Of a stretch of DNA of 64,000 bases, positions 8,654 through 26,025 are shown piece after piece (within the stretch, counting starts at the first letter, position 1; each line of letters opens with the position of its first letter). Source of the DNA: Rhodococcus sp. 105337 (GTDB lineage: Bacteria > Actinomycetota > Actinomycetes > Mycobacteriales > Mycobacteriaceae); contig NZ_JABAGQ010000004.1 in the NCBI RefSeq assembly GCF_012844225.1, positions 248,001-312,000 on the forward strand, in the 5' to 3' direction. The position numbers and the translations under genes are program-made. Under the pieces are notes generated by a model. It saw only the letters and a list, made by a program, of their open reading frames with translations, was not told where the DNA came from and did no database searches.

Positions 8654-9868
8654 TCAGAGTCCGGCGGCCGCGCGAAGCTTGTCGGCGCGGTCGGTGTTCT
8701 CCCACGGCAGTTCGATGTCGGTGCGGCCGAAGTGACCGTACGCAGCCGTCTGGGCGTAGATGGGGCGCAGAAGATCCAGGTCGCGGACGATCGCGCCGGG
8801 ACGCAGGTCGAAGACCTCGTTGACCGCCTGCTGGATCCGCGCGGGATCGGCCTTTTCGGTGCCGAAGGTCTCGACGAACAGGCCGACGGGAGCGGCCTTG
8901 CCGATCGCGTATGCGACCTGCACCTCGATCCGGTCCGCCAGTCCCGCGGCGACGGCCGTCTTGGCGACCCAGCGCATGGCGTACGCGGCGGAACGGTCGA
9001 CCTTCGACGGGTCCTTACCCGAGAACGCGCCACCGCCGTGGCGGGCCATGCCGCCGTAGGTGTCGACGATGATCTTCCGTCCGGTCAGGCCGGCGTCGCC
9101 CATCGGGCCGCCGAGCACGAACGATCCGGACGGGTTGACCAGCAGCCGGACATCGGCGACGTCGAGATCGGCGAGGTTCGGGTCCGCGAGTACGGCGTCG
9201 ACGACGTGCGCCCGGAGATCCGGGGTGAGCAGGTTGTTGAGGTCGATATCCGCGGCGTGCTGAGTGGAGATCACGATGGTGTCGAGGCGGACCGGCTTGT
9301 CGCCTTCGTACTCGATGGTGACCTGGGTCTTGCCGTCCGGCCGCAGGTACGGGAGCACACCGGTCTTCCGCACCTCGGTCAGCCGGCGCGAGAGCCGGTG
9401 CGCGAGGGAGATGGGCAGCGGCATCAGTTCCGGGGTTTCCGAGCATGCGTATCCGAACATCAGGCCCTGGTCGCCGGCGCCCTGCAGCGCGACCTCGTCG
9501 TCGGTCAGCGTGCCGCTACGAGCCTCGAGCGCGACATCGACGCCCCCGGCGATCTCCGGCGACTGCGCGCCGATCGCGATGTTCACGCCGCAGGAGTTGC
9601 CGTCGAAGCCCTTGGACGAGCTGTCGTACCCGATTTCGAGCACGCGGTCGCGCACGATCTTGGGGATATCGGCATACGCGGAGGTCGTCACCTCACCCAC
9701 CACGTGCACCTGACCGGTGGTCACGAGCGTTTCCACTGCGACACGGGCACGCGGGTCGTCCGCGAGCAGCGCGTCGAGGACCGAGTCGCTGATCGCGTCG
9801 CAGATTTTGTCCGGGTGCCCCTCGGTCACGGACTCGCTGGTGAAAAGCCGACCGCCGGTCTTGCTCAC
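8654..9868 (-). CDS. metK: S-adenosylmethionine synthetase
   Basis: A 404-residue methionine adenosyltransferase making SAM from methionine and ATP. It carries the ATP/Mg motif [14 protein letters not shown] (about residues 15-28), the hexapeptide region [12 protein letters not shown] (about 130) and the P-loop-like [16 protein letters not shown] (about 270). All are intact and the length is standard. It lies upstream of priA, so the two are likely co-transcribed. The 139-base spacer before it contains a 9-bp hairpin; I see no SAM riboswitch consensus there. Confidence 0.98.
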   Translation of the reverse strand: MSKTGGRLFTSESVTEGHPDKICDAISDSVLDALLADDPRARVAVETLVTTGQVHVVGEVTTSAYADIPKIVRDRVLEIGYDSSSKGFDGNSCGVNIAIGAQSPEIAGGVDVALEARSGTLTDDEVALQGAGDQGLMFGYACSETPELMPLPISLAHRLSRRLTEVRKTGVLPYLRPDGKTQVTIEYEGDKPVRLDTIVISTQHAADIDLNNLLTPDLRAHVVDAVLADPNLADLDVADVRLLVNPSGSFVLGGPMGDAGLTGRKIIVDTYGGMARHGGGAFSGKDPSKVDRSAAYAMRWVAKTAVAAGLADRIEVQVAYAIGKAAPVGLFVETFGTEKADPARIQQAVNEVFDLRPGAIVRDLDLLRPIYAQTAAYGHFGRTDIELPWENTDRADKLRAAAGL

Positions 9869-9955
9869 AGAACTCCCTCTCGACTGATGTGTCTAGCTCT
9901 GAACGAACGCTGTGGAGCGGCACGCACTCCCGGTCGGGTCGAGCCCGGCCACTGT

Positions 9956-9984
9956 GCCGACGCTACTGTCCCGGCAGCGTCGGC
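9956..9984. promoter_or_regulatory. Hairpin in the coaBC-metK spacer
   Basis: The arms GCCGACGCT (9956-9964) and AGCGTCGGC (9976-9984) pair perfectly over 9 bases around an 11-base loop. On the minus strand it follows a T-rich stretch (TTTT at 9997-9994) that itself comes after a small 5-bp stem overlapping the coaBC stop codon. Together these may end part of the coaBC transcript or form the metK leader. The function is a guess. Confidence 0.35.
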
Positions 9985-10007
9985 GCGAGTATTAAAATCA
10001 TCGGACT

Positions 10008-12290
<2,283 letters not shown>

Positions 12291-12294
12291 GGTC

Positions 12295-12615
12295 TCAGGC
12301 GTCGAAATCGAACCTGGCGAGCAGGGCCTTGCGCTGGCGATCGCCGAGTCCGCGCAGACGGCGGGTCGGAGCGATCTCCAGTTCGGTCATGATCTCCTGC
12401 GCCTTGACCTTGCCGACCTTCGGCAGGGCCTCGAGCAGAGCGGAAACCTTCATCTTGCCGAGGATTTCGTCGTTCTCGGCATCCTTCAGCACCTGCTTCA
12501 GGTCGGTGCCGCCGCGCTTGAGGCGCTCCTTGAGCTCTGCCCGGGCACGACGGGCAGCAGCCGCCTTCTCCAGAGCAGCGGCGCGCTGCTCATCGGTCAG
12601 CTGGGGAAGGGCCAC
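12295..12615 (-). CDS. mihF: Integration host factor, actinobacterial type (MihF)
   Basis: A 106-residue nucleoid-associated DNA-binding protein required for phage L5 integration in mycobacteria and for chromosome organisation. It is unrelated to the E. coli IHF fold. The helix-rich N-terminus [19 protein letters not shown] is followed by an S13-like helix-two-turn-helix region ([20 protein letters not shown]) and a basic end ([19 protein letters not shown]). An ATG start with GGAGG-like bases upstream supports 12615. It heads the mihF-gmk-rpoZ-coaBC cluster; its promoter must lie in the 421-base spacer upstream. Confidence 0.96.
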   Translation of the reverse strand: MALPQLTDEQRAAALEKAAAARRARAELKERLKRGGTDLKQVLKDAENDEILGKMKVSALLEALPKVGKVKAQEIMTELEIAPTRRLRGLGDRQRKALLARFDFDA

Positions 12616-13036
12616 GGTTCCTCCGTCTCATCGTTGGAATTCAGTCTTCACCGCTGTAACCAGCGGCGATAGCGACCGTACTCACGACTTCCGTCGAATG
12701 CGAACCGCCCCCCCGCCGTGACGCTCGAAAATCCGTGCGGTAGTGCGTGCCGATTCCGGGGCCCACACGCCGCCGGAAGATCCCGCGAATTTTGCGAGCC
12801 GACCTGCCCGAACGGTGAAAAGTCGCAGGTCACGGCGTCTCGATGGACATACACGCCGCCACCGCCGGGTGAGCGCGCAAGATCACTGCCGGCCGTGGAG
12901 GGTGTCATCGAGAACCCCGGAAAAAAATCTTGCGGTTCCGCGTGTCGCGGCGCGCGGATCCGCAGGTCAAGGACCGTACACGTGCACGTACGGACCTCGG
13001 CCCCCTCAGCCCTCGAGGGACTCGGTCGTGGAGGAA
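12616..13036. other. Gene-free spacer of 421 bases between pyrF and mihF
   Basis: No supported reading frame. The end next to 13036 is the 3' region of the pyr operon with an imperfect palindrome at 12971-12996, centred on ACGTGCACGT, and an intrinsic terminator at 12921-12964. The rest (12616-12920) should hold the mihF promoter, but I could not fix -10/-35 elements with confidence. Confidence 0.65.
12921..12964 (-). terminator. Intrinsic terminator of the pyr operon
   Basis: On the minus strand the stem TGCGGATCCGCG (12964-12953) pairs with CGCGGAACCGCA (12942-12931) over 12 positions with one mismatch around a 10-base loop. It is followed by AGATTTTTTT, with seven T at 12927-12921. This is a classical rho-independent signal, unusual in so GC-rich a genome, placed 70 bases after the pyrF stop at 13037. 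It should separate the pyr transcript from mihF. Confidence 0.85.
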
Positions 13037-13860
13037 CTAGTCCTGAAGGAACGCGAATCGTTCGACCGTGCGGGCGACAGCCTCCCGCAACGCGGAGACG
13101 GACGGTCCCGCGCGCAGCACCTCCCGGGACACGTTCGGCACCACGGCCCTCAGATTGCCCGCTGCGAGCCGTCGGACGTCGTCGGCGGTTCCGCCCTGCG
13201 CCCCCACTCCCGGCATCAGGATGGGGCCGTTCAAGGCCCGCAAGTCGGGAGCGTCGGTCAGCGTCGCGCCGACCACCACACCGACCGACCCGAGGCGGCC
13301 GGCTCCGGTATTGCACGCCGCGGCCTCGTCGACCATCGCCTGAGCGACGGTGCGACCGTCGTCGAGCCGGGCCCGCTGCACCTGCGCTCCCTCCGGATTC
13401 GAGGTCGCTGCCAGCACGAAGATCCCACGGCCCGTCTGCGCCGCCAGATCGAGTGCCGGAGCGAGCGCACCGAAACCGAGATAGGGCGAGACGGTCACCG
13501 CGTCCGAGCACAGCGGCGACTCGTCGGCGAGCCAGGTGCGGGCGTACGCGTCCATGGTGGAGCCGATATCACCGCGTTTGGCGTCGGCGACGACGAGCGT
13601 CCCGGAACCGCGCAGTACGGCGATGGTGCGTTCGAGAACTTCCAGACCCGCCGAACCGAACGCCTCGAAGAACGCGACCTGCGGCTTGACCACGGCGACG
13701 ACCCCGTCGAACGCTTCCACACACAGCTCGCTGAACTTGTCGAGTCCGTCGGCGTCGACTCCGAGACCCCACGCCGTCAGCAATTGCGGATGCGGGTCGA
13801 TGCCCACGCAGAGCGGCCCGCGGCTCGCGAGCGCATCCGCGAGCCGCCCTCCGAACGTGG

Positions 13861-13864
<4 letters not shown>
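13037..13864 (-). CDS. pyrF: Orotidine 5'-phosphate decarboxylase, mycobacterial type
   Basis: A 275-residue enzyme for the last step to UMP. The catalytic block [18 protein letters not shown] carries the Asp-Lys-Asp network (about residues 90-107). [11 protein letters not shown] near the N-terminus, [13 protein letters not shown] and the phosphate-gripping PGVGAQGG mark the longer type 2 family of actinobacteria. The GTG at 13864 overlaps the carB stop (GTGA), so it is coupled to carB and is the last gene of the operon before the terminator. Confidence 0.96.
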
Positions 13865-18392
<4,528 letters not shown>

Positions 18393-18510
18393 GCGTTGTC
18401 TCCGTTCTTCTCGACCGCACCAGAACCGGCCGTACGGGCGGAAATCTCGCGTGTCGTGTTCGTCTTCGTGATGTTCGTCGTCGCTGTGATCGTCATCGTC
18501 GTTGTGATCG

Positions 18511-19011
18511 TCACTTTTCGTTCTCGTCCCGAGTCTGTTCCCGAGTCCATTGTGGATAGATCGACTTGTCGTCCCCACGGAAGCCCGTGTCGACCTCGGT
18601 CCCCGACGGCAGCTGCCACCGGATCACGAGCACGCCGTCCTTCGTCATGACCTTGCCCGCCAAGCCGCGTTCGGTCCGGATCGCGCGGATCGACTCCTCG
18701 GGAATCCAGATCGGCGACGCGCCGTGCCGTTCCAGAAGCACTCCCGTCCGGTACCGGCTCAGTTCGGAACTGGCGCGGAAGCCGAGGTCGCCCACCGCCA
18801 CGCGGTCCTGCCAGCTCGGCGCCAGCGTGCTGCCGACGTACAGGCCCGTGCTCGGCTCGATGAGCCGCTCCCCCAGTTCCGCGGGCACCACCGGCAGTTC
18901 CCCGATCGCGTCCTGCTGTCGTCGGGCCCGGCCGCGCCAGCCCTTCCACATCAGCAGTACGAGCACGACCCACAACGCCAGGAATCCGACGGTGAGCACT
19001 ATCCGGTCCAT
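18511..19011 (-). CDS. Membrane-anchored PH-like domain protein in the pyr operon
   Basis: A 166-residue protein with one N-terminal membrane segment (about residues 4-22, [18 protein letters not shown]) and a cytoplasmic beta-rich domain of the bacterial PH-like type ([25 protein letters not shown], then [15 protein letters not shown] and [19 protein letters not shown]). From memory, M. tuberculosis has an equivalent gene (Rv1382) at the same place between pyrC and carA. Its job is unknown; the conserved operon position suggests a link to pyrimidine synthesis or its membrane localisation, which is inference. It starts 9 bases after pyrC. Confidence 0.85.
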   Translation of the reverse strand: MDRIVLTVGFLALWVVLVLLMWKGWRGRARRQQDAIGELPVVPAELGERLIEPSTGLYVGSTLAPSWQDRVAVGDLGFRASSELSRYRTGVLLERHGASPIWIPEESIRAIRTERGLAGKVMTKDGVLVIRWQLPSGTEVDTGFRGDDKSIYPQWTREQTRDENEK

Positions 19012-19020
19012 CTCGTGTTC

Positions 19021-20334
19021 CTACTTTCCGTCGGTCCGGGGGTATACCGCGCCGTCGCGGGCGGTGATCCGGCCGCGCAGCACTGTCGCGGTGACCCGTC
19101 CCGGCAAGGTCATGTCCTCGTACGGGGTGTTGCCGGCGATGCTCGCCAGGTCCGGCCCGTGCACCGTCCACTCGGTGTCCGGATCGACGAGCACCACGTT
19201 GGCCGGCTCACCGACCTCCAGCGGGCGCCCCTGGTCGTCGAGCCCGACGATCTCTGCGGGGCGCTCGCTCATCACCCGCGCGACACCGCGCCAGTCGAGC
19301 AGACCGGGACGCACCATTGTCTCGATAACGATGGACAACGCCGTTTCGAGGCCGAGCATTCCGGGACGCGCTTGTGAGAACTCGCAGCACTTGTCCTGAT
19401 CGGCGTGCGGAGCGTGGTCTGTGGCGACACAGTCGATGACCCCGGACGCCAGTCCCCGGCGCAAGGCCTCGACATCCGACCGCTCACGCAGCGGCGGGTT
19501 GACACGGTTGATGCCGTCGTAGGTCTCGAGCCGCGAGTCGTCGAGCAGCAGGTGATGCGGCGTGACTTCCGCACTGATGGCGATGCCCTGCGAGCGCGCC
19601 CATTCCACGAGCGCGACCGTGCCCGAGGTGGACGCGTGACAGATGTGCACGCGTGCGCCGGCGTCGCGCGCGAGAAGCGCATCCCGGGCGACGATGGACT
19701 CCTCTGCGGCGCGCGGCCACCCGGCGAGGCCGAGGCGTGCGGCCGTGGGTCCCTCGTGTGCCACGGCTCCGACCGTCAGGCGGGGTTCCTCGGCGTGCTG
19801 GGCGATGAGCACTCCGAGCGAGGACGAGTACTCGAGCGCGCGGCGCATGAGCAGCGGATCGTCGACGCATTTTCCGTCGTCGGAGAACAACTTGACCTGC
19901 CCGATGCCGGAGGCCATGGACCCCATCTCGGCGAGTTGCCTGCCTTGGAGACCGACCGTCACGGCACCGACCGGATGCACGTCGACGAGGCCGACCTCCT
20001 GGCCACGACGCCACACGTGGTCGGTCACGACCGCCGAATCGGCAACCGGATCGGTGTTCGCCATCGCGAACACGGCGGTGTAGCCGCCGCGGGCGGCCGC
20101 GGCCGAACCCGAGTCGATCGTCTCGGTGTCCTCGCGTCCGGGTTCGCGCAGATGGGTGTGCAGATCGACGAAACCGGGCAGCAGGATGCGATCGGTGCCG
20201 TCGAGGATTTCGACGTTCGCGTCGGCGTCGAGTCCCGGTCCGACGGCGAGGATCTGCTCGTCGCCGAGCAGGACGTCGACCGGATCCCCTTCGCCGTAGA
20301 GCCGGACGTTGCGGATGAGCACCTGCGGCGTCAC
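19021..20334 (-). CDS. pyrC: Dihydroorotase
   Basis: A 437-residue zinc enzyme closing carbamoyl-aspartate to dihydroorotate. The metal-binding motif [16 protein letters not shown] (about residues 60-75), [18 protein letters not shown] and the catalytic Asp in CVATDHAPH are all present, as in type I dihydroorotases. The GTG at 20334 is chosen because AGGAG stands 8 bases before it and the protein then begins with the family pattern [12 protein letters not shown]. Another GTG at 20379 overlaps the pyrB stop (GTGA) and would add 15 residues. Confidence 0.96.
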   Translation of the reverse strand: MTPQVLIRNVRLYGEGDPVDVLLGDEQILAVGPGLDADANVEILDGTDRILLPGFVDLHTHLREPGREDTETIDSGSAAAARGGYTAVFAMANTDPVADSAVVTDHVWRRGQEVGLVDVHPVGAVTVGLQGRQLAEMGSMASGIGQVKLFSDDGKCVDDPLLMRRALEYSSSLGVLIAQHAEEPRLTVGAVAHEGPTAARLGLAGWPRAAEESIVARDALLARDAGARVHICHASTSGTVALVEWARSQGIAISAEVTPHHLLLDDSRLETYDGINRVNPPLRERSDVEALRRGLASGVIDCVATDHAPHADQDKCCEFSQARPGMLGLETALSIVIETMVRPGLLDWRGVARVMSERPAEIVGLDDQGRPLEVGEPANVVLVDPDTEWTVHGPDLASIAGNTPYEDMTLPGRVTATVLRGRITARDGAVYPRTDGK

Positions 20335-20375
20335 CGGGGTATCTCCTCTTCCGTGGGTGTGTTCCGAAGCGGCGT

Positions 20376-21961
<1,586 letters not shown>

Positions 21962-22080
21962 TCGTTAAAGGATGCCTGACAGTGTTCGAGCCTAGCAGCG
22001 TGCACCTGCCCGAAAGCGCGGTGCGCGGGTGAAGCGCAACACAGGACGTCGACATCCCCGGCGGTGGAAACGCGGGATGA

Positions 22081-22129
22081 AAAGCACGTGAGCGGGCTCC
22101 GATGGGACGATGCCCACGGGAACCCGCTC
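22081..22129 (-). terminator. Terminator after nusB, upstream of the pyr operon
   Basis: The arms GAGCGGG (22090-22096) and CCCGCTC (22123-22129) pair perfectly, with further internal pairing (TCC/GGA and TGGG/CCCA) giving a long two-part stem. On the minus strand it is followed by ACGTGCTTTTCATCC, a short U-run. It lies 25 bases past the nusB stop and isolates the pepQ-efp-nusB transcript from the pyrR promoter region (21962-22080). Confidence 0.7.
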
Positions 22130-22153
22130 AACGAAGGTGGAACCGAAGTCCCG

Positions 22154-22663
22154 TCAGGACTCGTCGGAGTCCTGCGAGGGCGCCTCGGCAGGCGGCCGGA
22201 CCAGGGTGGCTGCGGCTGCGGCGCGCACCTGGTCCGCGACCACCACGATCTGGCCGAGTACGCCGTTGACGAATGCCGGCGAATCGTCGGTCGACAACTG
22301 CTTGGCGAGTTCGACGGCTTCGTCGACCGCGACGACCGGCGGCACGTCCGTGGCGTGGAACAACTCCCACACCGCGATGCGGAGGATCGCTCGGTCGACG
22401 GCGGGCAGCCGATCGAGTGTCCACTCGTGCAGATGGTCGGCGATGACGCGATCGGTTTCGTCGAGGTTGTCGGCGACACCGTTGATGATGGTCTGCGCGT
22501 ACGGCGGGACCGGTGCGACCTGGTCGTCCGCGATGGCGAGTTCGACCCGGTCGGCCGCGAGGTCGGCGGGATGAACGTCGCGTGCTTCTGCTTCGAAGAG
22601 CAGATCGACAGCGCGTTTACGGGCCTTGTGACGGGCCCCGAGCTTTTTCTGGGTACCGGACAC
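22154..22663 (-). CDS. nusB: Transcription antitermination protein NusB
   Basis: A 169-residue all-helical RNA-binding protein acting with NusE (S10) on boxA in rRNA transcription. The N-terminal arginine-rich [19 protein letters not shown] and the C-terminal [25 protein letters not shown] are the family signatures. The start is GTG immediately after the efp stop (no gap). An acidic tail of about 20 residues ([13 protein letters not shown]) follows the domain. Confidence 0.96.
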   Translation of the reverse strand: MSGTQKKLGARHKARKRAVDLLFEAEARDVHPADLAADRVELAIADDQVAPVPPYAQTIINGVADNLDETDRVIADHLHEWTLDRLPAVDRAILRIAVWELFHATDVPPVVAVDEAVELAKQLSTDDSPAFVNGVLGQIVVVADQVRAAAAATLVRPPAEAPSQDSDES

Positions 22664-23227
22664 TCAGGAGTTCACTCGCCCCAGGTAGTTGCCGTCACGG
22701 GAATCGACCTTGAGCTTGTCGCCGGTGTTGATGAACAGCGGGACCTGGATCTCGGCGCCGGTCTCGAGGGTCGCCGGCTTGGTGCCGCCGGTCGAGCGGT
22801 CGCCCTGGAGGCCGGGGTCGGTGTGCTTGACGACGAGCTCGATCGTCACGGGCAGCTCCACGAACAGCGGAACGTCCTCGTTCGTCGCGACCTGCACGGC
22901 CATGTTCTCGAGGAGGAACTTCGCGGCGTCGCCGAGCAGCTCGGGGCTGATCGAGATCTGGTCGAAGGTCTGCGAGTCCATGAACACGTAATCGGTGCCG
23001 TCGTTGTACAGGTACGTCATGTCACGGCGGTCGACCGTAGCGGTTTCGACCTTGACACCGGCGTTCCAGGTCTTGTCCACGGTCTTGCCCGACGTCACAT
23101 TCTTGAGCTTCGTACGCACGAACGCGGGGCCCTTGCCCGGCTTCACGTGCTGGAACTCGATGATCTGCCAGAGCTGGCCGTCGATCTTCAGAACGAGTCC
23201 GTTCTTGAAATCACTGGTGTCAGCCAC
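22664..23227 (-). CDS. efp: Translation elongation factor P
   Basis: A 187-residue EF-P that relieves ribosome stalling at polyproline. Three beta-barrel domains: KOW-like (residues 1-65), central OB (about 66-128) and C-terminal OB (about 129-187, ending [12 protein letters not shown]). The tip loop reads [15 protein letters not shown] with Lys at the usual modified position (about 32). No modification gene (epmA, ymfI or rhamnosyl type) is in the window. It lies between pepQ (34-base gap) and nusB (no gap), the usual actinobacterial order. Confidence 0.97.
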   Translation of the reverse strand: MADTSDFKNGLVLKIDGQLWQIIEFQHVKPGKGPAFVRTKLKNVTSGKTVDKTWNAGVKVETATVDRRDMTYLYNDGTDYVFMDSQTFDQISISPELLGDAAKFLLENMAVQVATNEDVPLFVELPVTIELVVKHTDPGLQGDRSTGGTKPATLETGAEIQVPLFINTGDKLKVDSRDGNYLGRVNS

Positions 23228-23261
23228 TTACTTCGCGTCTCCTAGAGTCGGGGAAACCGCC

Positions 23262-24359
23262 TCAAACGACGGTTAATGTCTTGTCGGTGAGCGTGAGCAA
23301 TTCCGGAGTCTGCTCCCGCACCACGAGCGTGTCCTCGATCCGCACGCCTCCGCGCCCCGAGAAGTACACACCCGGCTCGACGGTCACCGCCGCACCGGCG
23401 ACAAGTGTACCGGTCGCCGCCGCCCCGATTCCCGGCGCTTCATGGATCTCGAGTCCGACCCCGTGCCCGAGGCCGTGGAGAAACAGATCCGCATGCCCGG
23501 CAGCGGCGACGACACTGCGCGCGGCCGCGTCCACCGCGGCGCACTCCGCACCCGGCGCGAGTGCCTCCCGCCCGGCGCGCTGCGCCCTCAGTACCAGGTC
23601 GTACACGTCACGCTGCCAGTCCTGAGCGTGCCCGAGCACGTACGTGCGGGTCATGTCGGAGTGGTATCCGCCCACCTGGGCACCGAAGTCGAGCTTGACG
23701 AAATCTCCCGCCGCGAGGACCGCGCCGGTGGGCCGGTGGTGCGGGACGGCCGAGTTCTCGCCCGACGCGACGATCGTCTCGAACGAGATGCCGTCCGCGC
23801 CGTGCTCGAACATGCGCCACTCGAGATCTCGCGCGACCTCCTTCTCGGTACGCCCCGGCCGCAGACCACCCGCCTCGATCAGATCGGCCAGTGCGCGGTC
23901 GGCGACCGCGCACGCCTCACGGAGCAGGCCCACCTCGTATTCGTCCTTGACCATGCGCAATTCCTCGACGAGTCCCGGCGCAGGGACGAAACGCGCGGCG
24001 CTCCCGAGCCCGTCCCACCGGAAACGCTCGTCGACGGTGACGACGTGACTTTCGAAGCCCCAGGTCGCGGGCGGTTCGGTCGCGGCGGCGACGAGATGCG
24101 CAGCGGAGGCCCGCGCGATGTCCGCGCGCAGGTCCGGAACCTGGGCGGCGACCTGGGTCACGTACCGGCCGTCCGTGCTGATCACGGTGCGGCTTTCGTC
24201 GGAGTCGTCGTCCGTGGCGACGACGAGAGCGGCATTCGAACCGGTGAAGCCGGTCAGGTACCGGATGTTGAGAAGGTCGGTCACGAGCAGGGCGTCGAGG
24301 TCGCGCTCGGCGAGCAGGGCACGCAGTGCGCGACGACGGGAGGCGTGGTCGGCGGACAT
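23262..24359 (-). CDS. pepQ: Xaa-Pro dipeptidase/aminopeptidase (M24B)
   Basis: A 365-residue dimetal peptidase cleaving bonds next to proline. A creatinase-like N-terminal domain (about 1-130) precedes the pita-bread domain. Metal ligands are visible in KLDFGAQVGGYHSDMTRTYVLG (two Asp; read as KLDFGAQVGG and YHSDMTRTY), HGLGHGVGLEIHE (His), VTVEPGVYF (Glu) and VRIEDTLVV (Glu). The ATG at 24359 begins SADHASRRRALRALLAERD, the family start; a long open stretch upstream belongs to the opposite gene. It is divergent from the membrane protein at 24433 with 73 bases between. Confidence 0.94.
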   Translation of the reverse strand: MSADHASRRRALRALLAERDLDALLVTDLLNIRYLTGFTGSNAALVVATDDDSDESRTVISTDGRYVTQVAAQVPDLRADIARASAAHLVAAATEPPATWGFESHVVTVDERFRWDGLGSAARFVPAPGLVEELRMVKDEYEVGLLREACAVADRALADLIEAGGLRPGRTEKEVARDLEWRMFEHGADGISFETIVASGENSAVPHHRPTGAVLAAGDFVKLDFGAQVGGYHSDMTRTYVLGHAQDWQRDVYDLVLRAQRAGREALAPGAECAAVDAAARSVVAAAGHADLFLHGLGHGVGLEIHEAPGIGAAATGTLVAGAAVTVEPGVYFSGRGGVRIEDTLVVREQTPELLTLTDKTLTVV

Positions 24360-24432
24360 TCGCCCAACGTACCCCGCGCCCCGGTGTGGGACGAGACACA
24401 CTTTCCCGCCCGAAGCCGTTACTCTCGGGTAC

Positions 24433-25011
24433 ATGAAACCGTGGTTGGTTCGCGGACTGGGGCTTTCCCTCGTCCACGTGATCGTGCGCGCCCTACTCGG
24501 TGCCGCCCTCATGCAGTGGCCGTTGCAGGGATCGATTCTGCGATGGCTGGGTCTGGCCGTCGTCATTCTGGCGGCGGTCGTGTGGGCCGGCATCGACGGA
24601 ATCCGCGACCGGAGGGCGTACCCCGACCCGGACGACGGGGAGGACCTGACGATGCGGTGGCTCGCGGCCGGCGCCGTCACCGGCATCGTGGCCGGGTTCC
24701 TCACCTGGCTCGTCGATACGCTCACCGCCATCCCGATCGGCGTGAAGTCGATTCTGTTCGAACTGACCTCCGGTGCCGCGTTCACGGTGCTCCTGGTGTT
24801 CCTGCCGGCGATGGCCGCAGTGACCGCCGGCCGGTTCTTCGCCGGTCGCGGCGAGAAGACCGACGAGAGCGACCGGACGGCGCCCCGGGAGCAGCGCGAA
24901 CCGGCCACGGTTGCGGGCGCGCCGGCCGCCGACCCCGCCTGGCGCAACGACGACGCACCCACCGAGGTGTTCCCCGCGGTCGACCCGCACGCGCCACGTC
25001 CCGAGCGCTGA
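24433..25011 (+). CDS. Four-helix membrane protein (B-4DMT type)
   Basis: A 192-residue integral membrane protein with four predicted helices: about residues 8-27, 36-56, 75-95 and 112-133. A hydrophilic Arg/Glu/Ala-rich tail to the end carries PTEVFPAVDPHAP. By context it matches the gene next to pepQ in mycobacteria (Rv2536 in M. tuberculosis) and the B-4DMT small transporter-like family; no substrate is known. The ATG at 24433 lies close to the divergent pepQ start, so the two share a 73-base promoter region. Confidence 0.75.
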   Translation: MKPWLVRGLGLSLVHVIVRALLGAALMQWPLQGSILRWLGLAVVILAAVVWAGIDGIRDRRAYPDPDDGEDLTMRWLAAGAVTGIVAGFLTWLVDTLTAIPIGVKSILFELTSGAAFTVLLVFLPAMAAVTAGRFFAGRGEKTDESDRTAPREQREPATVAGAPAADPAWRNDDAPTEVFPAVDPHAPRPER

Positions 25012-25083
25012 CCTGCCGGTCGTCCCTCGCCCCCGGGCTATCGGCACGGTGACCCGCTCACGCCGCTGTGTAGCGTCGACACC

Positions 25084-25521
25084 ATGAGCAAGATGGACGA
25101 AGTGGGCGAACGCGACGCGTGGCGATGCTGGCTGTGTGACGAGCCGGTGGACGCCACCATGTCGGTCAACGATCCGCGCGGTCCGAGCGTCGACAGCATC
25201 ACGACTGCGAAGAAGGGCGCGAAGGGTGGCCAGGAACGACTCGCGCACCGGGCGTGCAACACCAAGAAGGGTGCGGTCAAACCCGTCGTGCCGTGGCCCG
25301 ATCACCTGTTCGTCGTCGATCCCGCCCCCATCATCGGTGTGGTCGAGCAACTCACGCGCAAGGGTGGCCGCGTCGCCGTCGCCCGCTGTCCGAGCAAGGC
25401 CGATGCGGTCGAGGCCGGTGACTGGCTCGTGGACCGGCTGTCGCGACTCGCGCCGGGGCTGTCGGTCACGACGCGGATCGACGCCGGTGGCGGCGGATTC
25501 CTCCTGGTACTCACCACCTGA
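25084..25521 (+). CDS. Small HNH-like zinc-binding protein, function unknown
   Basis: A 145-residue protein. The first 62 residues look like a compact HNH/zinc-ribbon unit: CWLCDEPVD, then NDPRGPSVDSITTAKKG and LAHRACNTKKGA, giving four possible zinc ligands (CxxC and HxxC) and an Asp-Ser in place of the usual DH core. The second half (about 75-145) is a small alpha/beta unit (RVAVARCPSKADAVEAGDWLVDRL). Without the catalytic His of a real HNH nuclease its activity is doubtful; it may be a nucleic-acid-binding relative. The ATG at 25084 is preceded by a TAGCGT-like -10 close by. It stands alone upstream of the inverted-repeat promoter. Confidence 0.6.
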   Translation: MSKMDEVGERDAWRCWLCDEPVDATMSVNDPRGPSVDSITTAKKGAKGGQERLAHRACNTKKGAVKPVVPWPDHLFVVDPAPIIGVVEQLTRKGGRVAVARCPSKADAVEAGDWLVDRLSRLAPGLSVTTRIDAGGGGFLLVLTT

Positions 25522-25541
25522 CCACCGTTCCTACCCTCCCC

Positions 25542-25595
25542 AAAATACCGTATCGCTCCCTATTGACATCACGATAGGGAGCGATACGGTATTTT
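25542..25595 (+). promoter_or_regulatory. Promoter inside a perfect 22-bp inverted repeat (operator of the HTH gene)
   Basis: Arms at 25542-25563 and 25574-25595 are exact reverse complements over 22 bases, separated by 10 bases; the right arm contains GGGAGCGATACGGTATTTT. The right arm ends one base before the ATG at 25597. TTGACA (25563-25568) and TACGGT (25585-25590) form a promoter with 16-base spacing, so transcription would start at or next to the ATG. The AT-rich arms contrast with the GC-rich surroundings. Likely an autoregulatory operator for the HTH protein. Confidence 0.85.
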
Positions 25596-25596
25596 C

Positions 25597-26025
25597 ATGG
25601 AAGAAACGTTGCTCTCCGTCGAGCAGGTCGCCGAACGCCTCGGCCTGCACGTACGCACCGTCCGGAACTACGTCCGCGACGGCAAGCTTCCCGCAGTGCG
25701 CATCGGCAAGCAGTACCGCATCGCACACACCGACCTCGACGCTTTCACCGGCAGGGCGGTACCGGCGCCGCCGCGCGAGACGGTGCGAAGACAACGCCAC
25801 ACCGACGTCTCGAGCATCGTCGACATCGATGCCGTGAGCCCGGAGACTGCACACCGCCTCACCACGGTGCTGACCGCCGCCGCGGGCACTCGCGACGCCG
25901 GACCACCACTGCGGATCGACACCGTCTACGACGAGGAACGCGGGCGCATGAAAGTCGTCGTCCTCGGAGGGCTCGCCGACACCGCCCGGCTGCTCGACTA
26001 CATCGAAGGGATCCTCGCGTCGTGA
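25597..26025 (+). CDS. MerR/excisionase-type helix-turn-helix regulator
   Basis: A 142-residue protein. Residues 1-52 are a winged helix-turn-helix of the excisionase/MerR type (LLSVEQVAERLGLHVRTVRNYVRDGKLPAVRIGKQYRI). After a linker, residues 68-142 form a small domain (DVSSIVDIDAVSPETAHRL, then RMKVVVLGGLADTARLLDYIEGIL) that may bind a ligand or dimerise. The ATG is almost at the predicted transcription start, so the mRNA is probably leaderless. Its stop overlaps the GTG of the next gene (GTGA), making an operon with the hydrolase and perhaps the TIGR03086-type gene, which it likely controls together with itself. Confidence 0.8.
   Translation: MEETLLSVEQVAERLGLHVRTVRNYVRDGKLPAVRIGKQYRIAHTDLDAFTGRAVPAPPRETVRRQRHTDVSSIVDIDAVSPETAHRLTTVLTAAAGTRDAGPPLRIDTVYDEERGRMKVVVLGGLADTARLLDYIEGILAS

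Noticed and set aside
9869-10007. SAM riboswitch upstream of metK
   Set aside because: The spacer holds one simple 9-bp hairpin and a T-rich patch but none of the SAM-I or SAM-II conserved core sequences I know.
18441-18650. Plus-strand Val/Ile-rich membrane-like stretch near the carA leader
   Set aside because: It is the complement of the (GAY)n tract; hydrophobicity follows from the repeat, without ribosome site or start context.
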